The notes under the pieces were generated by a model that saw only the letters and a program-made list of their open reading frames with translations, ran no database searches and was not told the origin of the DNA. A program made the position numbers and the translations under genes. From positions 22,680 to 86,679 of the forward strand of contig DASXMJ010000052.1 of NCBI GenBank assembly GCA_036495685.1: DNA of 64,000 nucleotides, in the 5' to 3' direction. This stretch comes from Candidatus Binataceae bacterium. GTDB taxonomy: Bacteria; Desulfobacterota; Binatia; Binatales; Binataceae. This document shows, one piece after another, positions 7,296 to 16,548 of the stretch (its first letter is position 1; every line of letters begins with the position of its first letter).

Positions 7296-9304
7296 GCGCG
7301 AATCTCTGATTCAGTCGCCGCCAGGTAAGCGCGGTACGACGAGGAAGACTCCAATAGCTGGGCGTGGGTTCCAGACGCCTCGAGAGTGCCCTCGTGTACG
7401 AACAGAACGCGATCACAGGCCGCGAGAGTACTCGCCCGGTGAGCGACAACTATTACGATCCGGGTGCGCGCCAAGTCGCACAGCATCCCGATCAGGTTAG
7501 CTTCGCTCAACGAGTCGAGCGGCGCCGTGGGCTCATCCAAAACCAGTACCCCGGGACGGGCGAGCAGGGCGCGGGCGATCGCTATTCGCTGCTTCTGGCC
7601 GACTGAAAGGCGCGTTCCACGCCGCCCCAGCATCGTGGCGTACCCGTCGGGCAACCTTTCTATGAATTCCGCGGCACCGGCCATCGTTGCCGCCGCGTGA
7701 ATCTGCTCCACGGTGGCGTCGAGCCGTCCGTATCGGATGTTGTCTTCTATGGTCGCTGAAAACAGCGCCTCCTGCTGAAAAACGAACCCCACCTGACTTC
7801 GAAGTGATGCGGCTGCCCGTCCGTCGCTGTCGATACCGTTGACTACGAGGTGTCCGTCAAGTGGTGGCAGGAAACCGGGCAGCGCCAGTATCAAGGTGGT
7901 TTTTCCGGCTCCGCTGGGGCCCGCCAGCGCAACCATTTCTCCGCGCTTGAGCTGAAAGGAAATTGAGCTGAGCACCGGAGCGTTACGGGTGTAGCCCACG
8001 CTCACGTCGCGTAGAGCGAGCGAATCGATCGAGCCGACATCAGTTGCACCTATTTCAACCGACCGATTCGCTTCCAGACGGTCCAGCACGCTGTGAATTC
8101 GCCGCAAACCTGCCGCCGGGAGTTGCATTGCCGCCCAGGTATTGCCCAGCGTGGTCATTGGAAACGCAAGGAGCGCACCATACCCCCCCAACAGAACTAT
8201 GTCGCCCAGCGTCATGCTGCCTGCGATTACCTCCTTCATCGCATGATAGAGCGCCGTGTACATGAGGAGCCCAACCATGGGCGCGAGTACCAGGACGAGC
8301 GCCAGAACAATTCCGAGCATTCTTAGAGTGGATCGAAACGAGCCCCAGCTCGCGGAGTCTATCGACTCCGATTCCCGGGCCTCCTGTCCAAAGGCCTTGA
8401 TCAGCTGCACTTGTGAAAGGCGCTCTTCGAATGCCGCCATTACGTTACTGCCGCGCTCGCGCATTTCCTGGCTCTGGTCGCGCAGAAGCCGACCAAAGAG
8501 GGTGGTGCAAATCGCGAAGATTGGCAGACACAGCGCGGCGAGTATCGGGATGAGCGGTTCCTTGGGAAATTCCGCCCACAGCACGGCGAGCGCCAGGATG
8601 AACATGACGACCGACGTGATGGGCGCTAACACGCCGCGGTAAAACACGGCGCTTACCGCCGCAGAATCGTGCATTACCCGGAAGACCGCATCGCCGATCT
8701 TTTGATCGGAATACATGCCCAGGGGCGAATCCAAGAATGCCTGGTAGACCGCAACGCGAACCGCCTGGGTAATGCGCTGCGTCAGATCGAGCGTGACGTG
8801 GGTCTCCAGGTAGCCGAATAGCCCGTTCCAGAGACTCCACCCGTCATTGGCATCGTTCTGGGTAAAGCCAGCCTGGTCGAGACCACCGCTCTGTACGTCA
8901 GTGCCCAGCGCGACGGCGCGGTCGGCGACCATCCCCACCAGCAGCGCCGCGACGGCGAGGAAACCCATGACCACCAGCAGAATTCTGGCCGGTTCCGTCC
9001 CGGCCAGCGGAAGAATCAAAAAGCCAGGAATGCCGGTCAGCGGATGGCGGTCCAGCACATTGTCGATCACAATCTTGAGTGGCCACGGAGTCACCAAAAA
9101 AAACGCCAGCGACCCGATGGCGAGCAGCGCCTTGAGCCAGACCAGCCGGCGCAAGTCGCGGATGAAGCGCCAGCTCCAAACGAAGAGATGCCATACTTCG
9201 CCGGGCTTCAGCGGCCGTTGCTCTTCGGAATAAAGAAGGTTCGCGCGCGCGTCGATGGCCGCGCCATTGGCATGAGTGGGTGGATTTTGAGCGGTCGAGC
9301 CCAT
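7292..9304 (-). CDS. ABC exporter half-transporter, permease fused to ATPase
   Basis: About 670 residues: an N-terminal cytosolic region, a six-helix exporter membrane domain (residues about 45-380) and a C-terminal nucleotide-binding domain. Seen: Walker A GPSGAGKTTL, Q-loop region VFQQEALF, signature LSVGQKQR, Walker B VLVLDEPTAPLDS, and the H-loop AHR. The ATG at 9304 lies four bases after the stop of the upstream half-transporter, with GGCAGG before it, which decides the start over the longer open frame reaching 9406. Established: such type IV/B-type exporters work as dimers. Inferred: it pairs with the product of 9309-11171 as a heterodimer. The substrate is unknown; the signature has SVGQ instead of SGGQ, a change often tolerated in one half of heterodimers. 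Confidence 0.92.
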   Translation of the reverse strand: MGSTAQNPPTHANGAAIDARANLLYSEEQRPLKPGEVWHLFVWSWRFIRDLRRLVWLKALLAIGSLAFFLVTPWPLKIVIDNVLDRHPLTGIPGFLILPLAGTEPARILLVVMGFLAVAALLVGMVADRAVALGTDVQSGGLDQAGFTQNDANDGWSLWNGLFGYLETHVTLDLTQRITQAVRVAVYQAFLDSPLGMYSDQKIGDAVFRVMHDSAAVSAVFYRGVLAPITSVVMFILALAVLWAEFPKEPLIPILAALCLPIFAICTTLFGRLLRDQSQEMRERGSNVMAAFEERLSQVQLIKAFGQEARESESIDSASWGSFRSTLRMLGIVLALVLVLAPMVGLLMYTALYHAMKEVIAGSMTLGDIVLLGGYGALLAFPMTTLGNTWAAMQLPAAGLRRIHSVLDRLEANRSVEIGATDVGSIDSLALRDVSVGYTRNAPVLSSISFQLKRGEMVALAGPSGAGKTTLILALPGFLPPLDGHLVVNGIDSDGRAAASLRSQVGFVFQQEALFSATIEDNIRYGRLDATVEQIHAAATMAGAAEFIERLPDGYATMLGRRGTRLSVGQKQRIAIARALLARPGVLVLDEPTAPLDSLSEANLIGMLCDLARTRIVIVVAHRASTLAACDRVLFVHEGTLEASGTHAQLLESSSSYRAYLAATESEIRA

Positions 9305-9308
9305 CGAA

Positions 9309-11171
9309 TCACCTGCCGCCGGCTTCCTGCACAGCCAAGTCGCCGCGCAGTTCAAGCTTGCCCCCGTCGACTCCATAGATTCGGTCGGCCTTGGACGCGC
9401 TGCCACGCCGATGCGTCACCAGGATGACCAGTCGTCGCGCGGGCGCTTCGGCGAGCCAGCTGCGGATTCCTGCCATTACGATTTCCTCGGTCTGGCCATC
9501 GAGCGCGGAGGTAGGTTCGTCCAGTAGCAGGATCGGAGCGTCGCGTAGCAGCGCGCGAGCCAGACCGATCCGCTGAGCCTGACCGGCGGAGAGCTTGGCG
9601 CCTTTTTCCCCGAGCATGGTGTCCAGCCCCGCAGGAAGCGAGCGGACAAAATCCAGCAGCCCGGCGCGCCTAATGGCGATACTCAACTCGGCATCCGACG
9701 CCTGCGGGCGGCCGTAGGCGATATTGTCGCGAAGCGTCGCGGTAAAGAGCGGATTCTCCTGCAGTGCGACCGAGAGCATCGATCGCCACGCCGCCAGATC
9801 GAATTGCTCGATCGGCACTCCGTTGAAGAGGATCCGTCCCGAGTCCGGGTCGAAGAAACGAAGCAAAAGCCCGAGGATTGTGGTCTTGCCCGATCCACTG
9901 GCTCCGGCGAAAGCCGTCAGTTGGCCCACCCGGGCTTCGAACCAGACTTGGTTCAACACCTGTGACCGCGACTCGTAGCCGAAGTTTACTGCCTCGAACG
10001 CGATCGATTCGACCGATCTTCTCGGCACCAATGATCCGCTCCTGACCTGTTCCGCTGCCGGCATCGTCAGCATCTCGAGCACCCGCGAAATCGCGACGCT
10101 GACATCCTGCAAGCTGCCCCAGGTGTCGGCGAGGTGTCGCGCGCCCGCGCTCATCCACCCGAAAACGGCCAGCGACGATTGGAACAAGCCCAGCGAAGCG
10201 GCGGTCATCGCCACTCCCGCATATCCTCCAAGCAGGACACGGCGAGCGCCGAAGTACGCCGCGGCTACATACGCCAGGCCGCGGACCGTGTTGGTGGCCA
10301 CCCGGTAACGCGCGAGCATCAGGCGCGCGCGGCGCGCGGCGAGAAACGCGTCCCAATTGTCGCGCGCATATCGTTCGGTCTCGAACTCTTCGCGTTCGAA
10401 GGCCTTTACTGCCTTGATGGACGCAAGGGTTTCCTCGATACGCGTGGTCGCGGCCGCGGCCGTCTCACGCTCGGCGATGAAGGCGCGTCGTAGCGCGGTC
10501 CCGTAAAGCACGGCGAGTAGCAAATCCAGCGGCAATACCGCCACCGCGATGAGCGCCATCGCCCGGTTGAAGAGCACCAGGAACCCCAGAGTTCCGATCG
10601 CAAGCGGAATCCACCGGATCGGCTGAATGATCAGGCCGTCGACGACCTGCGGAATCGCGGCCGAATCCTGGAACATCCGGAAAATTGCGTCGCCGATCTT
10701 TTCTTCGCCGTGGAAACGAATCGAGAGTTGCTGCATCCGGGAATACAGGTTGACGCGGAATAGATTGGACATGCGCTGCAGGATCCATACGGCGTAGGCG
10801 AGGATCACGGCGTTGATGGGAACGATCAGCATCGTAGCTGCGCCGCCCACCAGGCAGGCACGCCATAAGATCAGCTCGCGGCTCGCATCCAGGGAAACGT
10901 GCAGCAAGCGCGCCTCGCCCGGCCGCAGCGCTTGTCCATTGGCGACAACGTCAAAGAAGATACGAATCAGATCGAGAACCGTCAGACCCACTGGCAACGC
11001 CAGCAGCATCAGCAGGAACAGAAACAGCAGGTGGCGCCGGTAGGGCCGGATAAAGGGCCACGTGCGTGCGGCCAACGCGAAAACGTCGCGCGCACGCAGC
11101 GCACGCGCGTGCGGAAAGACGAGCTCGGACGCGAGCGGAGCGGAAAAAACACGCTCTGGCGCTGCGCTCAA
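9309..11171 (-). CDS. ABC exporter half-transporter, permease fused to ATPase
   Basis: A 620-residue exporter of the same type as its downstream neighbour. Seen: membrane domain with the coupling-helix area FHGEEKIGDAIFR, Walker A GASGSGKTTI, signature LSAGQAQR, Walker B ILLLDEPTSALDG, and H-loop THRRG. It starts with TTG overlapping the stop of the small exported-protein gene (TTGA), with AAAGGAAAG placed well upstream, and ends four bases before the second half-transporter, so three genes form one operon. The signature carries SAGQ rather than SGGQ; both halves are mildly non-canonical there. Inferred: heterodimeric exporter for a lipid, peptide or other hydrophobic substrate. Confidence 0.92.
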   Translation of the reverse strand: MSAAPERVFSAPLASELVFPHARALRARDVFALAARTWPFIRPYRRHLLFLFLLMLLALPVGLTVLDLIRIFFDVVANGQALRPGEARLLHVSLDASRELILWRACLVGGAATMLIVPINAVILAYAVWILQRMSNLFRVNLYSRMQQLSIRFHGEEKIGDAIFRMFQDSAAIPQVVDGLIIQPIRWIPLAIGTLGFLVLFNRAMALIAVAVLPLDLLLAVLYGTALRRAFIAERETAAAATTRIEETLASIKAVKAFEREEFETERYARDNWDAFLAARRARLMLARYRVATNTVRGLAYVAAAYFGARRVLLGGYAGVAMTAASLGLFQSSLAVFGWMSAGARHLADTWGSLQDVSVAISRVLEMLTMPAAEQVRSGSLVPRRSVESIAFEAVNFGYESRSQVLNQVWFEARVGQLTAFAGASGSGKTTILGLLLRFFDPDSGRILFNGVPIEQFDLAAWRSMLSVALQENPLFTATLRDNIAYGRPQASDAELSIAIRRAGLLDFVRSLPAGLDTMLGEKGAKLSAGQAQRIGLARALLRDAPILLLDEPTSALDGQTEEIVMAGIRSWLAEAPARRLVILVTHRRGSASKADRIYGVDGGKLELRGDLAVQEAGGR

Positions 11172-11656
11172 TGACTTTCCTTTGATGGTCCGCCTGCGAC
11201 CGCGACCAGATCCTGTTCGAGACTACCTTTGGAGACGCAGTCGATGGTCGCTTCCTGGCTACCGAGCCCGTAGTTGCCCTGGAAATCGGCGCTCACGGTG
11301 ACAAACGCCGACTGATTGCCGGCCTTTTGAAGCTGGACCGTCACGGTCACCGTTCCATCCTCGAATTGATAAATCATTTGCGGGGCCGAAGTCTTGCAGA
11401 ACGCCCACGTATTCCAGTTCTCGCCGTCAATGCCAGAGCGCGTCGCGATCAGAGTCCATGACTTGTCGTCAGCACTGGTGAGCCGAAAGCCGCTCAGGGA
11501 AGAATCGTTGAAGTAATGCTTGAGTGTGCCGAAGACTTGATCGACTGGATGCTCCACGCGCTCCGATCGCGAGATGATCCTGGGAGTTTCAATCCCGAAA
11601 GCTGGGAAGGCAGTCATTACCAGTAAGAGGGATATGACAATCGACCGGTTCCGCAT
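11168..11656 (-). CDS. Small exported protein, START/SRPBCC-like, unknown function
   Basis: A 162-residue protein with a signal peptide (positive RNR start, a hydrophobic stretch to about residue 20, likely cleavage after FPAFG). The mature part begins with an SRPBCC/START-like strand pattern (RVEHPVDQVFGTLKHYF) and ends with a conserved-looking DCVSKGSLEQDLV. It resembles, in layout and in this C-terminal Cys-Ser-x-Gly block, the lipoprotein at 59376-59984. It is first in an operon with two ABC half-transporters and its stop overlaps the next start, so a periplasmic role linked to the exporter is likely. I do not recognise a named family. Confidence 0.75.
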   Translation of the reverse strand: MRNRSIVISLLLVMTAFPAFGIETPRIISRSERVEHPVDQVFGTLKHYFNDSSLSGFRLTSADDKSWTLIATRSGIDGENWNTWAFCKTSAPQMIYQFEDGTVTVTVQLQKAGNQSAFVTVSADFQGNYGLGSQEATIDCVSKGSLEQDLVAVAGGPSKESH

Positions 11657-11779
11657 CGCGAGCTCCGCAGCCAGGTGTTCGACTTTCTCCAGCGATGATA
11701 ACGGTGGGCGAAGTGGCTGGTAAAGCCGGAGCCGTGGTAGGTTTCGCGGCGATCCTACAGAAGCGCGAGGACTAACCGC

Positions 11780-12586
11780 ATGCCATCACTTTTGTTCGAG
11801 AAACGCGACCACGTCGCTTACATCACTTTCAACCGCCCGCAAGTGCACAATTCGTTCAATCCGGAAACCATCGTGCGGCTCTCGGAGGCGTGGGAGGAGA
11901 TTAATCGCGACGCGGAAATTCGCGTAACCATCATAACCGGCGCGGGCGAGGTTGCGTTTTCAGCGGGAGCCGACCTGGGCCGCCTGATTCCCTTGTTTAC
12001 CGGGGCGCGAAAACCGGACGACGAATGGGATCGGCGCCTGCTGGCCAATCGACGTTTCAGCGCGATGGCCCTGCTGCGCAACTACGACGTCGACAAACCC
12101 ATAGTGGCCGCGATCAATGGCTTTTGCATCGCCGGCGGAATGGAACTCATTCAGGCCACCGATCTTCGGGTCGCCTCCGAGAACGCTAGCTTCGGATTGC
12201 AGGAAGTCAAATGGGCCATCATTCCCGCGGCTGGCTCGCTCGCGCGCCTGCAAAGGCAGATTCCGTATTGCAAGGCGATGGAGATTCTGCTGACCGGCAA
12301 CCGGATCGACGCGCAGGAAGCTTGGCGCCTCGGGCTCGTCAACTACGTCGTTCCGCAATCGCAGCTTCTCGAAAAAGCGCAAGAGTTGGCGGAAACCATC
12401 GCAGCTAACGGGCCAATCGCCTTGCGCAAGATCAAAGAAGCGGTGCGTCGCACTTCGGGCCGCCCCCTGGAAGAAGCATTTGCAATCGAAAACGAATGTG
12501 CTCGCGAGGTGATACGATCTGAGGACGCAAAGGAAGGACCCCGCGCCTTCATGGAAAAGCGCAAACCCAACTACCAGGGGAAGTGA
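11780..12586 (+). CDS. Enoyl-CoA hydratase/isomerase (crotonase) family protein
   Basis: A 268-residue crotonase-fold enzyme. Seen: the oxyanion-hole block FSAGADLG (residues about 58-65), then GFCIAGGMELI and FGLQEVKWAIIPAAG, which retain a glutamate at both positions used for catalysis by enoyl-CoA hydratases. The C-terminus EKRKPNYQGK is typical. The ATG follows GAGGA. The TGA stop almost touches the following cupin gene, so the two are coupled. Inferred: acts in beta-oxidation or aromatic-acid breakdown; the substrate is not determinable. Confidence 0.92.
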   Translation: MPSLLFEKRDHVAYITFNRPQVHNSFNPETIVRLSEAWEEINRDAEIRVTIITGAGEVAFSAGADLGRLIPLFTGARKPDDEWDRRLLANRRFSAMALLRNYDVDKPIVAAINGFCIAGGMELIQATDLRVASENASFGLQEVKWAIIPAAGSLARLQRQIPYCKAMEILLTGNRIDAQEAWRLGLVNYVVPQSQLLEKAQELAETIAANGPIALRKIKEAVRRTSGRPLEEAFAIENECAREVIRSEDAKEGPRAFMEKRKPNYQGK

Positions 12587-12591
12587 CCAGT

Positions 12592-12978
12592 ATGAGTAAG
12601 ATCAGGCGCGTCGACACATCGGGATATTCTGTGACCATATCCCGCGACCTGGAGATGGCGGCCATCAAGAATCGGCCGGGACCGCCGGTCCGCATCGACG
12701 GGCTCACAGTCGGGTTCGTGAACATGACCCGTGATGCGCCGCATCGAGGGGAACTCCATTCCGACGGCGACGAACTGCTATACGTGATTTCGGGCCGCGT
12801 CAGAGTTACCGCTGAATCCACGCCAAACGAGGTCTGCGAGTTGGGCGCGGGCGAATGCTGTATCGTACCGAAAGATGAATGGCATCGGCTGCACCTGCTT
12901 GAGCCCACCCAGCTACTCCACATCACACCCGGCCCCCACGGCGATCATCGACCCTTGGGTGGTACGCAGGACACTTAG
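12592..12978 (+). CDS. Cupin-domain protein
   Basis: About 128 residues with a single cupin barrel. Seen: the first cupin motif as HRGELHSDGDELLYVISGRV and the second as ECCIVPKDEWHRLHL, giving likely metal ligands His, Glu and His. The ATG at 12592 has AGGGGAAG at an acceptable distance; an earlier GTG at 12583 overlaps the crotonase stop but sits too close to that site. Cupins of this kind are dioxygenases, isomerases or small-molecule sensors; none can be singled out. Coupled with the crotonase upstream. Confidence 0.85.
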   Translation: MSKIRRVDTSGYSVTISRDLEMAAIKNRPGPPVRIDGLTVGFVNMTRDAPHRGELHSDGDELLYVISGRVRVTAESTPNEVCELGAGECCIVPKDEWHRLHLLEPTQLLHITPGPHGDHRPLGGTQDT

Positions 12979-12993
12979 CACTCCGATTAAATT

Positions 12994-13998
12994 CTAGACG
13001 CTAGCCAGCTCGCGCATGGTGGTGACGTAATCGCGCGCGTAAGTTGCCGCTGGTCCGATCGGAAAGACCACCGGGTGAGTCACTCCCGCCGCGCGGAAAC
13101 GCGCGACGAATTCTCGGCAGACTTTGGGAGGACCGAAAGCAGCGATCTTGCGTGCCGATGCGTCGCTGATTGCACGGGGGGCTTCCTCCCGCTTTCCCTG
13201 CTGCCATAGGCGGCGAAGTTCCACAAATTCGTCGCCAAGTCCGTAGCGGGCGAACATTTTGTTGTAGCTGTCGACGAATGCGTAGCTCGCGAGCTCCCGC
13301 TTGAACGAATCAACCGCCTTGTCCTCGTCGGGGCTGGTGCACATCCGGATATAGATCCCGATGTCTATCGAGGCAGGGTCGCGCCCCGCGGTGCGTGCTC
13401 CCTCGTAAATTTCCTTGACCATTGGCGCGACGGCTTCCGGCGGCGAATAGTTCATCAAGACGCCGTCAGCGATCTCACCGGCTAGCCGCAGCATCGGAGT
13501 GTTGAGCACACCCATGAAAATGCGGGGAGGGCGGGGCGCGGTGCTACGCATCCCGAGCCGGAAGTCGCTTTTGTAGACCTTGCCATCAAGCTTGGATCGC
13601 CCTTCGCTGAAGAGTTGGCGCATGATGGTCGCGCACTCCCGCATAGCTGTGACCGGCTTGCGATACGACGCGCCGTGCCATCGCTCAACGATGATCGGGC
13701 TCGAGACTCCGAGCCCGGCGATCGCGCGGCCCTGGGAATATTCGTTGATCGTAAGAAAGCTCATCGCCATAGCGCCCGGAGTGCGTATCTGGATCGGGAT
13801 GACTCCGGTGGCAAGGTCAGGCTTGGTGGTGTTAAGCGCGAGCGCACCCAGGCTGACCAGCGCATCGGGTCCCGAAACTTCGGCGACCCACAGTGAAGAA
13901 TAGCCAAGGTCTTCAGCTTCTTTCGCAAGCGCAAGGCGCTCCCGGATCGGGCCGGAACCAAGCGAGATCTGTAGTCCAAGCTTGTGTGGTTCACTCAT
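12994..13998 (-). CDS. LLM-class flavin-dependent oxidoreductase (luciferase-like)
   Basis: A 334-residue TIM-barrel enzyme of the luciferase-like monooxygenase family. Seen: GLQISLGSGPIRERLALAKEAEDLGYSSLWVAEV at the start (only partly quoted in family logos), GLGVSSPIIVERWHG, and RIFMGVLNTPMLRLAGEIADGVLMN, a block shared with F420-dependent members such as methylene-H4MPT reductase homologues. It may therefore use F420 or FMN. It is convergent with the cupin gene and divergent from the broken alpha/beta hydrolase. The substrate is unknown. Confidence 0.9.
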   Translation of the reverse strand: MSEPHKLGLQISLGSGPIRERLALAKEAEDLGYSSLWVAEVSGPDALVSLGALALNTTKPDLATGVIPIQIRTPGAMAMSFLTINEYSQGRAIAGLGVSSPIIVERWHGASYRKPVTAMRECATIMRQLFSEGRSKLDGKVYKSDFRLGMRSTAPRPPRIFMGVLNTPMLRLAGEIADGVLMNYSPPEAVAPMVKEIYEGARTAGRDPASIDIGIYIRMCTSPDEDKAVDSFKRELASYAFVDSYNKMFARYGLGDEFVELRRLWQQGKREEAPRAISDASARKIAAFGPPKVCREFVARFRAAGVTHPVVFPIGPAATYARDYVTTMRELASV

Positions 13999-14274
13999 GT
14001 CATGTTCTTAACACATGGCACTAAAACGAACAGACCCTAGTCCGTAGCGCAGAGCGCTGTCTTTCTGCCAAGCGGAGGATCTCGAACTCGGCGAGCGCCG
14101 ACAAACAAGAGCGACAAGATCGGGCGTGGATGCGATTCCCGGGCGCCGCGGAAAGATGCCCCGACGCGCTGGGCGTTAGCTTAAAAAAAACACCACTTAG
14201 TTGAGTGAAATGAGGCTCGGGTTGTGGCCGTGAGTTCAACCTCTGTAAATTCGAAGCGCTGGGAGGCGGATGCA

Positions 14275-15030
14275 ATGCCATTTTTCGATTCCGATGGGTT
14301 GAAAATTCATTATGAAGATCGCGGCAGTGGAGACCCTGCGTTGCTGGTTCACGGCTTCGCGTCGAATGCGAAGAACAACTGAGGCGTTACCGGATGGCTC
14401 GATCTGCTCGCGCGCGATCATCGCGTGGTTGCCCTCGATTGCCGCGGTCATGGTCAGAGCGACAAACCCCACGAGCCTGCGGCTTACACAGCAACGTCGA
14501 TGGAAGACGATGTCATCGCCCTCATGAATCACGCAGGTATAAGTCGGACGCTGCTCATGGGCTATTCGATGGGTGGGCGAATCTCGATGGGCCTGCTGGT
14601 TCGGTATCCGGAACGGTTCCGGGCCGTCGTGCTCGGTGGAATTGGGCAGGTTGTCGCGGTTAGCAATCCCGCGCGTCGCGCTTCGATCGTCGAGGGTCTG
14701 CTGGCCGCAGACGTTTCCTCGGTCAAGGCCGAAATTGCGAACCAGTTCCGTCGCTTCGCCGAATCAAATCGCAACGACCTGAAGGCGCTGGCGGCCTGCA
14801 TGGGCGCAGATCGTTCGACTATCAATGCCACAGCGTTCGCGAATAACCGCGTGCCAGTTCTACTGGCGGTCGGTAGTAAGGATACCGTCGTCGGCTCGAC
14901 TCGCGCCCTTGCTACGACAATCCGAAACAGCCGACTAGTGGAAATCGAAGGTCGCGACCACCTGAACACTCCCGGGGACAAGCGCTACAAGGAAACAGTG
15001 CTGGAGTTCTTCGCAAGTGCACCCCCTTAG
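14275..15030 (+). pseudogene. Alpha/beta hydrolase interrupted by an in-frame TGA
   Basis: One frame from ATG 14275 (GGGAGG just upstream) to 15030 encodes a normal alpha/beta hydrolase except for TGA at 14380-14382. Before it: the start MPFFDSDGLKIHYED and the oxyanion block LLVHGFASNA. After it: GWLDLLARDHRVVALDCRGHGQSDKP, the nucleophile elbow GYSMGG, and the catalytic histidine in GRDHLNTP. Homologues usually have tryptophan at the stop (NW before the GW block), so TGG to TGA explains it. It may be a pseudogene, a sequencing error, or a short N-terminal peptide plus an internally started product (a later ATG at 14425). There is no sign of selenocysteine use. Confidence 0.8.
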
Positions 15031-15255
15031 GATCCTGACGGGGCGGCTTCCGCGGGAGAGGCTGGAGCAAAACGCTGACGGTGGTGCACCTGGGCTTGCC
15101 AGAGAATCGGGACAAGTACTGTCGTCAATCAGCCTCATGGAGACCTGCTCAGCCGCTCAAGAGAGATTGGTCGAAACGTCACGCGTTGGAAAAATCCTCA
15201 CTAGGGTTAGTACGCCCTACCGAACGTCCAAGACCGAATTTCCAGGAGTACTAGA

Positions 15256-15660
15256 ATGAGCGAGCACCTAAACGTTGAAGCCGTTCGACGCATCTATCAG
15301 CTTACAAATGACGGAGATCTTCCATCGGTTCTGAATCTGGTGTCTGACGATGTGGAGTTGTTCCCCTTCGGTTCCTCGAAAGTCCCTTGGGCTGGCCATT
15401 GGCGCGGGCGGCGGGGTGCCGAGCAATTCCTTATGACGATGGGTCAAGCAGCAGAGGTTGAGGATATCCCCGACGTTCTGGTCGGGGCTGGCGATTTGGT
15501 CATCGCGATCCACCGTCCTAGAGTGCGGATACGAGCAACGGGTCGCGATGGCGCCTTCAATTGCGTTCATGTTTGGACTCTTCGTGACGGCTTGGTCGTG
15601 CGAATGAGGGAATATGCAGACACAGCTGTCTGGGAGGCTGCCTTTGATCAGAGTGTCTGA
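15256..15660 (+). CDS. SnoaL/NTF2-like ketosteroid-isomerase-fold protein
   Basis: A 134-residue cone-shaped NTF2-fold protein. Seen: helix VEAVRRIYQLTNDGDLPSVLN then DDVELFPFG, and the closing strands HVWTLRDGLVVRMREY, the standard SnoaL-like pattern (residues about 5-125). The ATG follows CCAGGAGTACTAGA. Members are isomerases, hydrolases or binding proteins; no active-site assignment is possible here. It is one of three genes of this fold within 10 kb. Confidence 0.85.
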   Translation: MSEHLNVEAVRRIYQLTNDGDLPSVLNLVSDDVELFPFGSSKVPWAGHWRGRRGAEQFLMTMGQAAEVEDIPDVLVGAGDLVIAIHRPRVRIRATGRDGAFNCVHVWTLRDGLVVRMREYADTAVWEAAFDQSV

Positions 15661-15975
15661 TCAAAGAGAAGACCTCGAAGGGTAGGCCGCACAAGCGAAA
15701 GAAGCTTAGCAAGGCTGGGGGCTGACGGGACGGAACCGCAAACGGTGAGAGGAGCGCGGCCCGGCACAGTTAAGTGAGTAGCGGCGTCGTGCGTCATGAA
15801 CAGCAGAAAGCGATTTTAGGGACCCCGTACAGAACTATGGGCTAGTTCGCGCGACCAAGTGGCGGAAGGATTAGGACGATCTAGTTAAGGCGATCACGCG
15901 AAACGAGTAAGGCCGCATGCGTCTCAACGAATTCCGCGACGGGCGACGTGTCGACCACGTTCATGGAGAAAAATC
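15661..15975 (+). other. Gene-free stretch
   Basis: A 315-base stretch between two NTF2-fold genes. I see no open frame with a recognisable product, no hairpin followed by a T-run, no tRNA and no repeat. The last 15 bases hold GGAG, the ribosome-binding site of the following gene. Confidence 0.4.
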
Positions 15976-16443
15976 ATGTCGAAGAATCCACCATTGCCCC
16001 CATTTTCCCGTGACACTGCGATCCAGAAAGTTCGTCTCGCCGAAGATGGCTGGAATTCCCGCAATCCGGAAAGAGTAGCGCTCGCCTATACCGAGGACTC
16101 TCGCTGGAGGAACCGCGCAGAATTTGTGAACGGACGGCAGGAGATCATCTCATTCCTTACCCGTAAATGGACAAGAGAGCTTGACTACCGTCTGATCAAG
16201 GAGCTCTGGGCATTTACCGAGAACCAGATCGCCGTGCGCTTCGCTTACGAATGGCACGATGACTCTGGAAATTGGTTTCGTTCGTATGGGAATGAAAATT
16301 GGGAATTCGAGCAGAACGGCCTCATGCGGGTTCGTTTCGCGTCCATCAATGACCTGCCGATCCATCCATCACAACGCAAATATCATTGGGTTCTTGGGCG
16401 CCGCCCGGACGATCATCCGGGATTGAGTGATCTCGGCCTCTAG
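15976..16443 (+). CDS. DUF1348 family nuclear-transport-factor-2-like protein
   Basis: A 155-residue protein that matches the DUF1348 family along its length. Seen: [24 protein letters not shown], the block [32 protein letters not shown] and the ending DLPI, in the family's usual order. The ATG has GGAG seven bases upstream. The function of the family is not established; the fold is that of SnoaL/NTF2. It is single-gene, with the gspN end converging from the other side. Confidence 0.9.
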   Translation: MSKNPPLPPFSRDTAIQKVRLAEDGWNSRNPERVALAYTEDSRWRNRAEFVNGRQEIISFLTRKWTRELDYRLIKELWAFTENQIAVRFAYEWHDDSGNWFRSYGNENWEFEQNGLMRVRFASINDLPIHPSQRKYHWVLGRRPDDHPGLSDLGL

Positions 16444-16548
16444 GTCACTGCCGTAAGGTCGTGTTGAAACCTTCATCAGTGGGCCACCCGGAACCGGACG
16501 CGGGAGCGCACCGCTTTCAGGGATGGCCCTCGCCTGGTGCGGTGAAGG

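Noticed and set aside
14380..14382. TGA as a selenocysteine codon
   Set aside because: Relatives have tryptophan at this place, it is not near a redox site, and I see no SECIS-like hairpin just after it.
15661..15975. Gene-free gap considered as a mobile-element scar
   Set aside because: No inverted or direct repeats at its borders that I can see.
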